Position numbers and translations under genes: made by a program. From Primorskyibacter flagellatus (GTDB taxonomy: Bacteria; Pseudomonadota; Alphaproteobacteria; Rhodobacterales; Rhodobacteraceae): 64,000 nucleotides of DNA. Location: positions 310,001 through 374,000 of the forward strand of contig NZ_FWYD01000003.1 in the NCBI RefSeq assembly GCF_900176485.1, read 5' to 3'. The notes beneath the pieces were generated by a model that did not search any database, was not told where the DNA came from, and worked only from the letters and a program-made list of their open reading frames with translations. Shown here piece by piece: positions 18,385 to 27,098 of the stretch (within the stretch, counting starts at the first letter, position 1; every line of letters begins with the position of its first letter).

Positions 18385-18864
18385 CTACTCTGGATGGCGG
18401 GGCGCTTGACGTGAGGGTGCCAGATATGGGCGGGTCACGTCGCGCAACCGAATGTCCAAAGCCTCAACCTCGGCCCGGATCGCACCGTCGCCGGCCAGCG
18501 TCAGAATGACGTTGCCAGAGGGCGCATCGGTGGCCTCGAATGTCAGCGCAAGCAGGGACAGCACCGTATCGCGATCTTTCGGGTCGATGCCTTGGGTGCC
18601 GACGCGGTGAACGTTTTCGATCATCAAAACCGATTGCACACGTTCGGGCGACCGTGCTGTCTGGCCGGCGGACTGAAGGTCCTCCCAACGGAAACGATTG
18701 ACCAGCAGCGCCAGCCGTCCCGTGCCGCGATCCCAACGCATTTCGGTGATCGGGAAAACCGCGTCTTGCGCCAGTGACGACAAGACTGTCAGATCCTCCA
18801 CATCCAAAGCCCCGAGGTTCAGCGGGCGATCGCCGCCATCTTCGAATTTTGCATCATCGGTCAT
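18385..18864 (-). CDS. DUF2948 family protein
   Basis: 159 residues, no signal peptide or membrane segment. The N-terminus [48 protein letters not shown] is typical of the DUF2948 family, widespread next to murA in Rhodobacteraceae. It overlaps the murA stop by 4 bp (ATGA), so it is co-translated with the cell-wall enzyme. Function unknown; the conserved coupling to MurA is the only hint. Confidence 0.85.
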   Translation of the reverse strand: MTDDAKFEDGGDRPLNLGALDVEDLTVLSSLAQDAVFPITEMRWDRGTGRLALLVNRFRWEDLQSAGQTARSPERVQSVLMIENVHRVGTQGIDPKDRDTVLSLLALTFEATDAPSGNVILTLAGDGAIRAEVEALDIRLRDVTRPYLAPSRQAPRHPE

Positions 18865-20129
18865 TTGAGTTGTACCCGTTCTATCTTGGCACCAACGCCC
18901 GAGAATTTGCGGACGACCTGTTCGTATCCGCGATCCAGATGGTAAACTCGGCTGACAATGGTTTCGCCTTCGGCCGCCAGCCCGGCAAGGATCAGGGAAA
19001 CGCTGGCGCGCAGGTCGGTCGCCATCACTGGCGCGCCCTTCAGCCGGTCGACGCCGTGCACCGTGGCAAGGCCGCCCTGAACGTCGATTTCCGCACCCAT
19101 GCGCACCAGTTCCGGCGCGTGCATGAAGCGGTTCTCGAAGATTTTCTCTTCCAGGACCGAGGTGCCATCTGCGGTGCAGAGCAGCGCCATCATCTGTGCC
19201 TGAAGGTCAGTTGGAAAGCCTGGAAATACCTCTGTCACGACATCGATGGCCCGAATGCGGCCATTCTTGCGCGACACTTTCAGCCCCGCTTCGGTTTCCT
19301 CGACCGAAATCCCGCATTGATCCAGCTTTTCGCAAAAAGCCTGTACCAGCTCGATCCGGCCGCCAAGACATTCGACCGTCCCGCCTGCGATCGCGGGAGC
19401 CAGCATATAGGTGCCCAGTTCAATCCGGTCGGTGACGACCTGATGTGTCGCACCGCCCAACCGGTCAACGCCTTGGATGGTGATCGTCGAGGTACCCTCA
19501 CCGTCGATCTGCGCACCCATCTTGCGCAGGCAGCGCACCAGATCAACAATCTCGGGCTCGCGCGCCGCGTTCTTCAGCACGGTGGTGCCTTTGGCCAGCG
19601 TCGCCGCCATCACCGTGTTCTCGGTGGCACCTACGGAGGCAAAACGCAGCTCGTGCGTGGCACCTTTCAGCCCGCCCGGAGCCTGCGCATGCAGGTAGCC
19701 GTCTTTCAGCTCAATCTCTGCGCCCAATGCCTCCAGTGCATCGATATGCAGATCCATCGGGCGCGCGCCGATGGCGCATCCACCGGGCAGGGAGACGATC
19801 GCATGCCCCAACCTTGCCAGCATCGGCCCCAGCACGAGGTTGGATGCGCGCATCTTGCGAACGATGTCGTAATGCGCGGTGTGATTGTTCAGGTTATGGC
19901 TGGACATTGCCAACACCTTGCCACCCTGAAGGCTGGATACCTCTGCCCCAAGCGAGCTCAGAAGCTCCGTCATGGTCTTGATGTCCGATAGGCGCGGCGC
20001 GTTGGTCAGCGTCAGCGGCTCTTCAGACAAGAGCGTCGCGGGCATAAGTGTGAGGCACGCGTTCTTGGCCCCGGCTATCGGGATCTGCCCATCGAGTTCG
20101 CCGCCACCAGTCACTATGATCGAATCCAT
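18861..20129 (-). CDS. murA: UDP-N-acetylglucosamine 1-carboxyvinyltransferase
   Basis: 422 residues, usual length. First committed step of peptidoglycan synthesis: transfers enolpyruvyl from phosphoenolpyruvate to UDP-GlcNAc in the cytoplasm, and is the fosfomycin target. The N-terminal [24 protein letters not shown] gives the UDP-GlcNAc-binding start with the catalytic Lys/Asn pair, and C118 in [17 protein letters not shown] is the loop cysteine attacked by fosfomycin. The C-terminal [26 protein letters not shown] completes the fold. Middle gene of a three-gene unit: a 53-residue protein 5 bp upstream and DUF2948 downstream with a 4-bp overlap. Confidence 0.97.
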   Translation of the reverse strand: MDSIIVTGGGELDGQIPIAGAKNACLTLMPATLLSEEPLTLTNAPRLSDIKTMTELLSSLGAEVSSLQGGKVLAMSSHNLNNHTAHYDIVRKMRASNLVLGPMLARLGHAIVSLPGGCAIGARPMDLHIDALEALGAEIELKDGYLHAQAPGGLKGATHELRFASVGATENTVMAATLAKGTTVLKNAAREPEIVDLVRCLRKMGAQIDGEGTSTITIQGVDRLGGATHQVVTDRIELGTYMLAPAIAGGTVECLGGRIELVQAFCEKLDQCGISVEETEAGLKVSRKNGRIRAIDVVTEVFPGFPTDLQAQMMALLCTADGTSVLEEKIFENRFMHAPELVRMGAEIDVQGGLATVHGVDRLKGAPVMATDLRASVSLILAGLAAEGETIVSRVYHLDRGYEQVVRKFSGVGAKIERVQLK

Positions 20130-20134
20130 ATGCC

Positions 20135-20296
20135 TCAGTCTTTCTTTTTCCCGGCCTGCTCGTTGGCCTGTGTGTCATCCACCGCAGTGGCTCGGGCGCG
20201 CGCTTGCGCCTTGCGCCGGGCCAGATTGGCCTTCAACGCCGCTTTCAGTCGATCATCCCGGTTCGCCGGTTTTGCACTGTCCGATTTCCGCTTCAT
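20135..20296 (-). CDS. Small basic protein upstream of murA
   Basis: 53 residues, very rich in Lys, Arg and Ala ([20 protein letters not shown]...). The coding strand shows a near-perfect ribosome-binding site TAAGGAGG shortly before the ATG. The stop lies 5 bp before the murA ATG, so it heads the murA-DUF2948 unit. The predicted structure is one helix. No function known; small proteins of this look are common at this position in Rhodobacteraceae. Confidence 0.75.
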   Translation of the reverse strand: MKRKSDSAKPANRDDRLKAALKANLARRKAQARARATAVDDTQANEQAGKKKD

Positions 20297-20529
20297 CGGC
20301 CCTCCTTAACCCACTCGGCAAAAAGCGTCCAGATTGCGCTTGCACGCGATCTGAATTGCGTCTAGAGAGCCGCCCACACCGTCGGTTTCCTACGGTTCAT
20401 TTGCCCTGTATGCGCACGTATCGCTGCTGCATATCGGTCGGACGAACAGCAGGCGCTGATCGTGATAGAGGAATCCCAGAACCCTCTTGCCTCGTGCCAA
20501 CGTCAGAGGTTACTAACTGGAAACGAGAT

Positions 20530-20604
20530 GCTGTGGTAGCTCAGTGGCAGAGCACACCCTTGGTAAGGGTGAGGTCGAGAGTTCAATCCTCTCTCACAGC
20601 ACCA
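20530..20604 (+). tRNA. tRNA-Thr(GGT)
   Basis: 75 nt including encoded CCA. Acceptor GCTGTGG/TCACAGC (terminal G-T), D-stem GCTC/GAGC, anticodon stem CACCC/GGGTG around TTGGTAA (anticodon GGT), and T-stem GAGAG/CTCTC around TTCAATC. Its 3' end abuts the recombinase remnant. Confidence 0.95.
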
Positions 20605-20689
20605 TTTCTCCATTTAGACCTGTCGAATCCCCTAACACCTTGAAGGGAAAAGGCAGATTTTATAGTTCTATACCCTTGATTCCGGCGGT

Positions 20690-21257
20690 ACTTCGGCGGC
20701 TCTTCGCAGTCCCGCGTCTCGCAGCGATAGTAGGCGTATCGCTTGCGGCAGCCTGTAGTCCAAGCCGCCGTCATGGCGTTGCCGCAGGAACCGCATGCGA
20801 CGAACCCGCGTAGCGGGAAATCCTCGTGATAATCCGCCCGCGCTGCCGGGGCGCGTTTCCTTCCTTCCTGCCAGATTTTCTTGAATGCGCTGGAACGTCT
20901 AGTAGCTGATAAGACCTTCGTGCTTTCCTTCCCTAACAGCGACCTTCCATTTGGGAGCCTCGACATATCCGGCGTAAACAACCTTCTTGAGCCGCCGCGT
21001 GACCGTCATGGAGCGCAATGAGCCGTCCTTGCGATCTTTAAGGAAATGCGGATTGCGTTTGAAAAAGCGCAGCACTTCGACTTGGCTGGCGAAACACCCG
21101 CTAGCATAACCTTCGAGAGCTTCGCGAACCACGGCGGCTATCGGCTCGTCAGGCACAAGCACCTTGCCGCCACCTTTGGCGGAAACGTGTTTGTATCCGG
21201 TAGGTGCGCGGAACACCCAATAGCCGCTTTCAACGCGGGATTTCAGTAAGTAGTTTG
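20690..21257 (-). pseudogene. Broken large serine recombinase (recombinase plus zinc-ribbon parts)
   Basis: Two frames together give the middle and zinc-ribbon parts of a large serine (resolvase-type) recombinase: KSRVESGYWVFRAPTGYKHV..., VYAGYVEAPKWKVAVREGKHEGLIS, then RKRAPAARADYHEDFPLRGFVACGSCGNAM...YYRCETRDC. The catalytic N-terminal domain with its serine is missing: homology starts at the tRNA-Arg junction. Two further lesions are visible: an in-frame TAG after HEGLISY (about 20900), and a repeated GGAA (GGAAGGAAGGAAA, coding strand, about 20856-20868) that shifts the frame between QENLAG and RKRAPA. The C-terminal end is lost toward the tRNA-Thr gene. A footprint of an integrated element. 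Confidence 0.85.
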
Positions 21258-21260
21258 ATT

Positions 21261-21337
21261 TGGCGATCCCGGGAGGACTCGAACCCCCAACATCCTGATT
21301 AGAAGTCAGGTGCTCTATCCAGTTGAGCTACGGGACC
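21261..21337 (-). tRNA. tRNA-Arg(TCT)
   Basis: 77 nt with encoded CCA. Acceptor GGTCCCG/CGGGATC (one G-T), D-stem GCTC/GAGC, anticodon stem CCTGA/TCAGG around CTTCTAA (anticodon TCT), and T-stem GGGGG/CCTCC-type around TTCGAGT. It faces tRNA-Thr, with the recombinase remnant between their 3' ends. Confidence 0.93.
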
Positions 21338-21420
21338 GTGGCTCTTTGATAACGGTTCGGAAAACGGTTCTCAAACCGGTGACATTTCCCTAACCGTCTG
21401 TATTTTCATCTCCTTCTGGC

Positions 21421-21473
21421 CCCAGACCTCCGGCTTAGAAGGTCCTCGCTCTATCCAGTTGAGCTACGGAGCC
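21421..21473 (-). pseudogene. tRNA-Arg-like fragment 1 (5' half)
   Basis: On the minus strand, GGCTCCGTAGCTCAACTGG, then ATAGAGCGAGGACCTTCTAA: acceptor 5' strand, complete D-arm and an anticodon-loop-like CTTCTAA with TCT. The anticodon 3' stem and T-arm do not fold, and no acceptor 3' strand is found. A decayed copy, probably from a duplicated or element-borne tRNA gene. Confidence 0.7.
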
Positions 21474-21552
21474 GCTGAAAACAGGCTGTAAAACAGTCCG
21501 CGATATTCTACTACTTGCTAATCAACGTCACTTCAAAGCAAAATTTGGGCTT

Positions 21553-21599
21553 GACCAACGGATTAGAAGGTCCTTGATCTATCCAGTTGAATTACATGG
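21553..21599 (-). pseudogene. tRNA-Arg-like fragment 2 (5' half, more decayed)
   Basis: Minus strand CAACTGGATAGATCAAGG, then ACCTTCTAATCCGTTGGTC. It shares GGACCTTCTAA with fragment 1 and the D-loop CAACTGGATAGA with the intact tRNA-Arg; its D-stem is already broken (GCTC became ATTC). Third successive copy of the same tRNA half within 340 bp. Confidence 0.6.
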
Positions 21600-22182
21600 A
21601 CGAACGCTGCCAGATTCTATCCAAATTCCGACCGATGACACCCTGATGGTCAGAGACTTGGTGCCGCCATGGCATGCGCCCCACCTGGAAGAAACCTTTT
21701 GGTTTGATGGGCTTATGCGCACATGGTGGGCGGTTATTGGCGCTCTAGGTAGCTGAGTAGCTGAGTTATTGGACCTGTCGCGCATCTTGTGATCGGCTGG
21801 GCGGTCTCAAACCGGATGAAACGGGATTTTATCATCCGGGTGTGGAATATGGCCATTACACTCAAAGCACCGCTAAGGGGCTTTATTCATTATACAAATC
21901 AGGGCAGCCAACATAGGTTCTGACCGGGCGTGGATGTTGTCGGGCCTGGGGTTTCTTGTTCGTGAGTGCGTGATGCTCGGACAGTCGGATGCCTGGCTGC
22001 TCGTCCGGTCGATATATATTGCTGCAAATCATACCGCACCACAAAAACGCGCATAACTTTCGGCTGTTGCGGGGGATATGTGACGATGATCCCCCGAGGA
22101 TACCTGATTAAAACCATTTGAAAACCCTTGAAACCTTTCGGTTCCCGGCAGACATAGGGGCAGTAATAACAGGAGACCGCCA
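21600..22182. other. 580-bp accessory stretch without a supported gene
   Basis: Lower GC than the surroundings. A 60-codon plus-strand ORF (21574-21756) has plausible protein composition toward its end (WHAPHLEETFWFDGLMRTWWAVIG) but overlaps tRNA fragment 2, lacks a ribosome-binding site and is not recognised; it may be a remnant of the element that left the recombinase. The last 40 bases hold the leader of the nitroreductase gene (ACAGGAGAC before ATG). Confidence 0.4.
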
Positions 22183-22761
22183 ATGCCCGCGCCCAACCCC
22201 TCTGCGATGGAATTTCTATTGAGCCGGCGGTCGCGTCCCGCCAAGACCCTGACAGGCCCTGCACCCGACACGCAGGCGTTGGAGAAAATCCTGACCGCAG
22301 CGGCGCGGACGCCCGATCATGGCAAGCTGGAACCGTGGCGGTTCATCGTCCTTCAGGGGGCGGCGTTGCAACGTCTGGCCACCGCGGCCGAGCGGCGGGG
22401 CAAGAGCCTGGGCCTGGATGAAAGCAAGATTGACAAGGGGCGGTCGCAATTTGCCGACAGCCCGCTTTGTGTCGCGGTCGTGCAGGTGGAACGCAAAGCC
22501 GAGAAGGTGCCGTTGCTGGAGCAGACCTATTCCGCCGGAGCAGTGTGCCTTGCGCTTTTGAATGCGGCTCTGGCGACCGGATGGGGGGCAAACTGGCTGT
22601 CTGGCTGGGTCGCGCATGACCGAAAATTCATGGAAGAGGCGCTTGGTCTGACATCGCATGAGCGTATCGCCGGATACATTCATATCGGGACAGAAACGGC
22701 GGCCCCGCCTGAGCGTCCGCGCCCGGTGCTGGACGACATCACGAGCTGGGTTACAGAATGA
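22183..22761 (+). CDS. Nitroreductase family protein (YdjA-like)
   Basis: 192 residues, short-form nitroreductase. N-terminal RRSRPAKTLTGPAPDTQALEKILTAAARTPDHGKLEPWRFIVL contains the R-R/S-R FMN-phosphate contacts and the PDHGKLEPWRF block typical of YdjA-like flavoproteins. The C-terminal LTSHERIAGYIHIGTE and the Gly-rich ALLNAALATGWGANWLSGW complete the dimer fold. Probably an FMN-dependent NAD(P)H reductase; substrate unknown. Start codon preceded by AGGAG. It overlaps the next gene by 4 bp (ATGA). Confidence 0.9.
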   Translation: MPAPNPSAMEFLLSRRSRPAKTLTGPAPDTQALEKILTAAARTPDHGKLEPWRFIVLQGAALQRLATAAERRGKSLGLDESKIDKGRSQFADSPLCVAVVQVERKAEKVPLLEQTYSAGAVCLALLNAALATGWGANWLSGWVAHDRKFMEEALGLTSHERIAGYIHIGTETAAPPERPRPVLDDITSWVTE

Positions 22762-23456
22762 TCCTGTCGTCGTTTCTGGCGGCTGTCGGCCAAATCGGAG
22801 ATATGCGGTTTCGCAAAGTTCTGGTGCTGGGGGTTGGGCTGACCATCGCATTGCTGATAGGGGCCACGGCCGGTTTCTTGTGGCTGCTCGACGCGATCAT
22901 CCCCGAAGGCGTGACGTTGTTCGGCCGAGAGATCACCGCATTGGATGATTTCGCCAGTTGGGCCGCTATTGGCCTGATGATGGTTCTGTCGGTTTTCCTG
23001 ATGGTGCCGGTTGCGTCGGCCATTACCTCGATGTTTCTCGACGATGTGGCGCAGGCGGTGGAGGACAAGCACTACCCTGATTTGCCTCCCGCAGCCCCAG
23101 TGCCTTTCGGGGACGCCCTGCGCGACACGGTCAACTTTCTCGGGGTACTGATCCTCGCAAATATTGTTGCGCTTATTCTGGGGCTGATCTTTCTGCCCGC
23201 GTGGCCGTTTATCTTCTGGGGCGTGAACGGGTTTCTGTTGGGCCGGGAATACTTCACGCTTGCGGCGATGCGGCGGGTGGGCCGGGCCGAGGCGAAACGT
23301 CTGCGCAGGCGTCACATGGCCACGATCTGGCTGGCCGGCGTGTTGATGGCTGTGCCGCTATCGGTGCCGTTGGTGAACCTGTTGATCCCGATTTTGGGTG
23401 CTGCCACCTTTACCCATCTGTTTCATGAGCTTCAGTCTCGGGTGCCATCCGGTTGA
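22758..23456 (+). CDS. EI24 domain membrane protein (CysZ-like superfamily)
   Basis: 232 residues with four to six hydrophobic segments (about 23-47, 72-95, 127-160, 193-215). The segment WAAIGLMMVLSVFLMVPVASAITSMFLDDVAQAVEDKHYP and the PAWPFIFWGVNGFLLGREYFTLAAMRR block are diagnostic for the EI24/CysZ superfamily. CysZ is a sulfate channel, but alphaproteobacterial EI24 proteins of this type have no assigned substrate. Translationally coupled to the nitroreductase. The 3' end overlaps the convergent DUF1467 gene by 47 bp. Confidence 0.85.
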   Translation: MILSSFLAAVGQIGDMRFRKVLVLGVGLTIALLIGATAGFLWLLDAIIPEGVTLFGREITALDDFASWAAIGLMMVLSVFLMVPVASAITSMFLDDVAQAVEDKHYPDLPPAAPVPFGDALRDTVNFLGVLILANIVALILGLIFLPAWPFIFWGVNGFLLGREYFTLAAMRRVGRAEAKRLRRRHMATIWLAGVLMAVPLSVPLVNLLIPILGAATFTHLFHELQSRVPSG

Positions 23457-23706
23457 ACATGTCCAGATCACGCACGGTGATCCAGCCCGACAGGATGACG
23501 CCGGCGATGATCGCCCACAAGACCGCGGAGATCCCCGTGGTGATCAAGGCCTTCTTTTTCAGCCCGTGATGCTCTGGCGCGCTGGCATGTGTGCCGGGCA
23601 CGATCTTGTTCACATCGCCCTGTGTTTGAAGGCGAAGCGGAATGATGATCAGGAAGCACAGAAACCAGATCACCGCGAAAAGAACGACAGCAGAAACAAT
23701 GGACAT
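23410..23706 (-). CDS. DUF1467 family small membrane protein
   Basis: 98 residues from the ATG at 23706 (longer upstream extensions of the frame run into the epimerase gene). Two TM helices: MSIVSAVVLFAVIWFLCFLIII and ITTGISAVLWAIIAGVILSGWI, joined by a polar loop RLQTQGDVNKIVPGTHASAP. DUF1467 proteins are alphaproteobacterial and regularly follow the methylmalonyl-CoA epimerase gene, as here (19 bp gap). Function unknown. Confidence 0.85.
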   Translation of the reverse strand: MSIVSAVVLFAVIWFLCFLIIIPLRLQTQGDVNKIVPGTHASAPEHHGLKKKALITTGISAVLWAIIAGVILSGWITVRDLDMFNRMAPETEAHETDG

Positions 23707-23725
23707 TTGACGATGCTCCCAGCTG

Positions 23726-24130
23726 TCAGACCTGTTCCAATTCGACCAGACAGCCGTTGAAATCCTTGGGGTGCAGGAACAGCACCGGCTTGCCATGCGC
23801 GCCGATCTTTGGCTCGCCAGAACCCAACACGCGGGCACCTGTGGCCTTCAGATGGTCACGGGCGGCCAGAATGTCATCGACCTCGTAGCAGATGTGATGG
23901 ATGCCGCCCGCCGGGTTCTTTTCAAGGAAACCCTTGATCGGGCTGTCCTCCCCCAAAGGAAAAAGCAGTTCGATCTTGGTGTTGGGCAATTCGATGAACA
24001 CGACAGTTACACCGTGGTCGGGTTCGTCCTGGGGTGCGCCAACGGATGCACCCAGCGCCGAGCGATACTGAGCGCAGGCAGCCTCCAGATCCGGGACGGC
24101 AATGGCGACGTGATTCAGGCGACCGATCAT
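23726..24130 (-). CDS. mce: Methylmalonyl-CoA epimerase
   Basis: 134 residues, full length for this vicinal-oxygen-chelate enzyme. It interconverts (2S)- and (2R)-methylmalonyl-CoA between propionyl-CoA carboxylase and methylmalonyl-CoA mutase. Metal ligands expected in the fold are visible: H7 (LNHVAIAV), the QDEPDHGVTVVFIELPNTKIELL block, H in GGIHHICYEVDDI and the C-terminal Glu in CLVELEQV. The start at 24130 follows GGAGATTTCCCG. Co-directional with the DUF1467 gene. Confidence 0.93.
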   Translation of the reverse strand: MIGRLNHVAIAVPDLEAACAQYRSALGASVGAPQDEPDHGVTVVFIELPNTKIELLFPLGEDSPIKGFLEKNPAGGIHHICYEVDDILAARDHLKATGARVLGSGEPKIGAHGKPVLFLHPKDFNGCLVELEQV

Positions 24131-24259
24131 CGGGAAATCTCCGTGGTTGTTTTGCCGCTTATGCATGGGGCGGGTGGTAGCGCGCAAGCAGGCTGCGTCC
24201 ATTAACCGCTCATTAGGGCTGTTCAGGGCAGAGTGCGGAGGTCCGAATAGGAGGTTGCC

Positions 24260-24976
24260 ATGGATGAACTGGACAAGATTGACCTGAGCCGACTGCCCAC
24301 TGCCACGCGGCCCCTGCTTGGCCTGACCGTGCTGGTGGTCGAAGACAGCCGTTATGCGTGTGAGGCGATGCGCCTGATGTGTCTGCGCAGCGGGGCGCGT
24401 TTGCGCCGTGCAGATTGTCTGAAATCCGCGCGGCGACACCTTCAGGTTTACCGCCCCTCGGTGGCCATCGTGGATATGGGGCTGCCGGACGGGTCCGGGG
24501 CCGATCTGATCGCGGAAATGGCGGGGGCGATGCCGCGTGTCGATGTCATCCTTGCCATCAGCGGTGATGATTTCGCCGAGACGGTGGCAATCGCGGCCGG
24601 TGCCGACGGTTTCCTGGCCAAGCCCCTTAGCGGTGTGTCACTGTTTCAGTCCGCAGTACTGGCTCACCTTCCAGCCGAGCGCAGGCCGGCGGGTCTGCGA
24701 ACGGTTTCTGACGAGATCATCGTCCCGGATCCGGTCGCCTATCGCGACGATATGGCCCATGCCGCAGACGTGCTGAGCGATGCCTGTGACGATCGCAGCA
24801 TCGCCTATGTCGTGCAGTTCCTGTCCGGGGTCGCGCGCAGTGCCGGGGATTCCACGCTTCTGGATGCAGCCGATGCTCTGGCGATATCACGCGAGAAGGG
24901 GCAACCGGTGCAGTCGCTGGCGGCATCGCTTGCAGGTTTGGTACAGGAAAGGTTGAGCGAAAGGGTGGCGATCTGA
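24260..24976 (+). CDS. Stand-alone response-regulator receiver protein
   Basis: 238 residues. A 20-residue lead, then a receiver domain (LTVLVVEDSRYACEAMRLM ... VAIVDMGLPDGSG with the phospho-acceptor Asp; ISGDD in place of the T/S motif; FLAKPLSG with the conserved Lys) to about residue 145. The remaining 95 residues are mostly helical (DDMAHAADVLSDACDDRSIAYVVQFLSGVARSAGD) with no recognised output domain. Start preceded by GGAGG. No kinase is adjacent. Confidence 0.85.
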   Translation: MDELDKIDLSRLPTATRPLLGLTVLVVEDSRYACEAMRLMCLRSGARLRRADCLKSARRHLQVYRPSVAIVDMGLPDGSGADLIAEMAGAMPRVDVILAISGDDFAETVAIAAGADGFLAKPLSGVSLFQSAVLAHLPAERRPAGLRTVSDEIIVPDPVAYRDDMAHAADVLSDACDDRSIAYVVQFLSGVARSAGDSTLLDAADALAISREKGQPVQSLAASLAGLVQERLSERVAI

Positions 24977-25696
24977 TCAGAGCGCCAATGCGGGATCATC
25001 CGCGAAACGCACAGGTTTCGTCAGATCGCTAAGCCGTGTTTTCTGCTGCCCGTCGGCCGCAAAGTTGTCAGGGTCCAGCCAGGTGTCAAAGGCGGTTTGC
25101 AACGCGGGCCACTCCTTGTCGATCATGGCAAACCACGCGGTATCACGGTTGTGGCCCTTGACCACAGTGGCCTGTCTGAACACGCCCTCATAGCTGAAAC
25201 CCAGCCGCTGCGCCGCGCGGCGCGACCCCATATTCAGTGCGTCACACTTCCATTCAAAGCGCCGATACCCGGCCTCGAACGCGTGGCGCATCATCAAGTA
25301 GATCGCTTCAGTTGCGGCGCGGGTGCCTTGCAGCGCCGGCGCAAGGTTGATGTGTCCGACTTCGATAGAGCCTGCTTGCGGGGTGATCCGTAGATAAGCG
25401 GCGACACCTCCCCAGCGGCCCGCGTCATTGTCGTGGATGGCATAGAAGGACGGGTCGTCCAGCCCTTCGACACTTCGCAACCATTCGGCATAGTGTTCCA
25501 GGGACGAAAATGGCCCGTATGGCAGATAGTCCCAGACCGCATCATTCCCGTGATAGGCATCAAATAACGCGGCTGCGTGGCGGCCCGTGCGCAGCGGCTC
25601 CAGCAGGCAATACCGTCCATTCATCGGCGCGGCCGCAGGGCGCGGGGGCGGCGACCAGCCTTCGATGGTCTCGCGGTGCCTGTACGGATTGCTCAT
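24977..25696 (-). CDS. GNAT family N-acetyltransferase (RimJ/RimL-like)
   Basis: 239 residues from the ATG at 25696. The RimJ/RimL-type GNAT fold is clear: NGRYCLLEPLRTGRHAAALFDAY start, VGHINLAPALQGTRAATEAIYLMMRHAFE (acetyl-CoA loop region), and RRFEWKCDALNMGSRRAAQRLGFSYEGVFRQATVVKGHNRDTAWFAMID. Such proteins acetylate protein N-termini or small molecules; the substrate is unknown. The stop codon abuts the convergent receiver gene with no spacer. Confidence 0.9.
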   Translation of the reverse strand: MSNPYRHRETIEGWSPPPRPAAAPMNGRYCLLEPLRTGRHAAALFDAYHGNDAVWDYLPYGPFSSLEHYAEWLRSVEGLDDPSFYAIHDNDAGRWGGVAAYLRITPQAGSIEVGHINLAPALQGTRAATEAIYLMMRHAFEAGYRRFEWKCDALNMGSRRAAQRLGFSYEGVFRQATVVKGHNRDTAWFAMIDKEWPALQTAFDTWLDPDNFAADGQQKTRLSDLTKPVRFADDPALAL

Positions 25697-25852
25697 CCAA
25701 GGCCCTTTGCGATGAAATGTGACATCAGGAACATTCTGCATTTCTGGCGCAGAACCGTGCGACTTTCCATGACAAAATAGCCCCAGCCTGGTTGACTGCA
25801 CATGGTTGGGTGACTTGGGAATTGGCGTTGGTACGGTACGGATGGGACGGGG

Positions 25853-27088
25853 TCATAGCACCAGATGCGGGTTGCTTCCCATTTCAAGCCCCGGAAATAT
25901 GATGCTTTCCAGATCACTGACCGACGTCCCGAACAGTTCGCGCATCAGCCATCCGGCATGCGCGCGCACGTCGCGGGTGGGCATCAGGTCCCGCCGCTTG
26001 TAAAGCGCGCTTTCTTCCAGTCCCGGCCAATCGGTCACCACCCGGCCTCCCCGAATTGCGCCGCCGGCCATGATCATGGCACCGGCGGTGCCGTGATCCG
26101 TGCCGTTGGATCCGTTGAGGCGGACCGTCCGTCCGAACTCTGTCATCGCGACAATGGCCGTTTTGTCCCAGACCGGCCCCAGTCCTGACTTCAACTCCAG
26201 AATCACTTGTGCCAACCGGCCCAATGCTTTGTTCAGTCCCTTGTATTGCTGAGCATGCGTGTCCCACCCGTTCAAAGAAAAAGACGCGATGCGGGTGGCA
26301 CCGCGCAGCTGTTGCGCTGCAAATTCGGCAATCTTGGTTTCCGTCCCGCCACGCGTCGCCGCCAGCATGTTCTGCTGCATCTCGGCGAGTATCTCGCTTT
26401 CGCTGGCAAGGCTGCGCACCGGGTCTCCGTCCGACCCGGCAAGACCGTAAGCCTCTTTCAGGGCCGCGGAAAACAGAGGATCCTCGGCCATAACCATTTC
26501 CGCCAGCAACATGGCCTGCGGGCTGAGTTGCAGATCACTGTCGGGCGACCAGTTGGACACAGGGGCCGAACCGGACAGAACCGCCATATTGTCGCGCCCG
26601 ATGGCAAAGGCCGAGCGCGTGGTGAGACCCGGCATCGTCGTCATCATCCGGTTCAGCCAACCGTCCCGCGCCAACCCCTGTGCCAGATCGGGTGTTCCGG
26701 CCTCCAGCAGGTCCTGCCCGTCGAAATGGCTGCGCTTGTCGCGATACGGCGTCGAGACCGCGTGAACGAAGCCCAATTGTTCGGCATGCCACAAAGGCAT
26801 CAATGGGCGGAGCGCGGGATGAATGGCAAAGAACCCATCCAGATCGACCGGTCCGGTGTCCGAGACCATGGGGTGATGGCCGCGCAAGGCGCGATAGGCC
26901 GGATCGCCATAGGGGCGTACCACGCCGATACCGTCCATGCCGCCGCGCAGGATGATCACGATCAGTCGGTTGTCACCGGGGGCGGCTGCAAAGGTCATCG
27001 GCGTCAACAGCGGGCTGGCCGCAGCCGAACATCCAAGGGCTGCCGAACGTGTCAGAAAGGCGCGGCGGGTAAGGGGGCGTTGCGACAT
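25853..27088 (-). CDS. DUF1501 domain secreted protein (Tat substrate)
   Basis: 411 residues. A twin-arginine-like signal R8-R9-A-F-L followed by LTRSAALGCSAAASPLLTPMTFAAA indicates folded export to the periplasm. The body (RLIVIILRGGMDGIGVVRPYGDPAYRALRG, WDTHAQQYKGLNKALGRLAQVILEL, VAMTEFGRTVRLNGSNGTDHGTAGAMIMAGGAIRGGRV) is the DUF1501 fold, related to sulfatase/alkaline-phosphatase-like proteins. Forms a pair with the DUF1800 protein 10 bp upstream, an association seen across many bacteria; the role of the pair is unknown. Confidence 0.9.
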   Translation of the reverse strand: MSQRPLTRRAFLTRSAALGCSAAASPLLTPMTFAAAPGDNRLIVIILRGGMDGIGVVRPYGDPAYRALRGHHPMVSDTGPVDLDGFFAIHPALRPLMPLWHAEQLGFVHAVSTPYRDKRSHFDGQDLLEAGTPDLAQGLARDGWLNRMMTTMPGLTTRSAFAIGRDNMAVLSGSAPVSNWSPDSDLQLSPQAMLLAEMVMAEDPLFSAALKEAYGLAGSDGDPVRSLASESEILAEMQQNMLAATRGGTETKIAEFAAQQLRGATRIASFSLNGWDTHAQQYKGLNKALGRLAQVILELKSGLGPVWDKTAIVAMTEFGRTVRLNGSNGTDHGTAGAMIMAGGAIRGGRVVTDWPGLEESALYKRRDLMPTRDVRAHAGWLMRELFGTSVSDLESIIFPGLEMGSNPHLVL

Positions 27089-27098
27089 CGGATTGCCT

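Noticed and set aside
21574-21756. 60-codon ORF next to the tRNA fragments
   Set aside because: No ribosome-binding site, overlaps a decayed tRNA copy, not recognised; kept only as a possible remnant.
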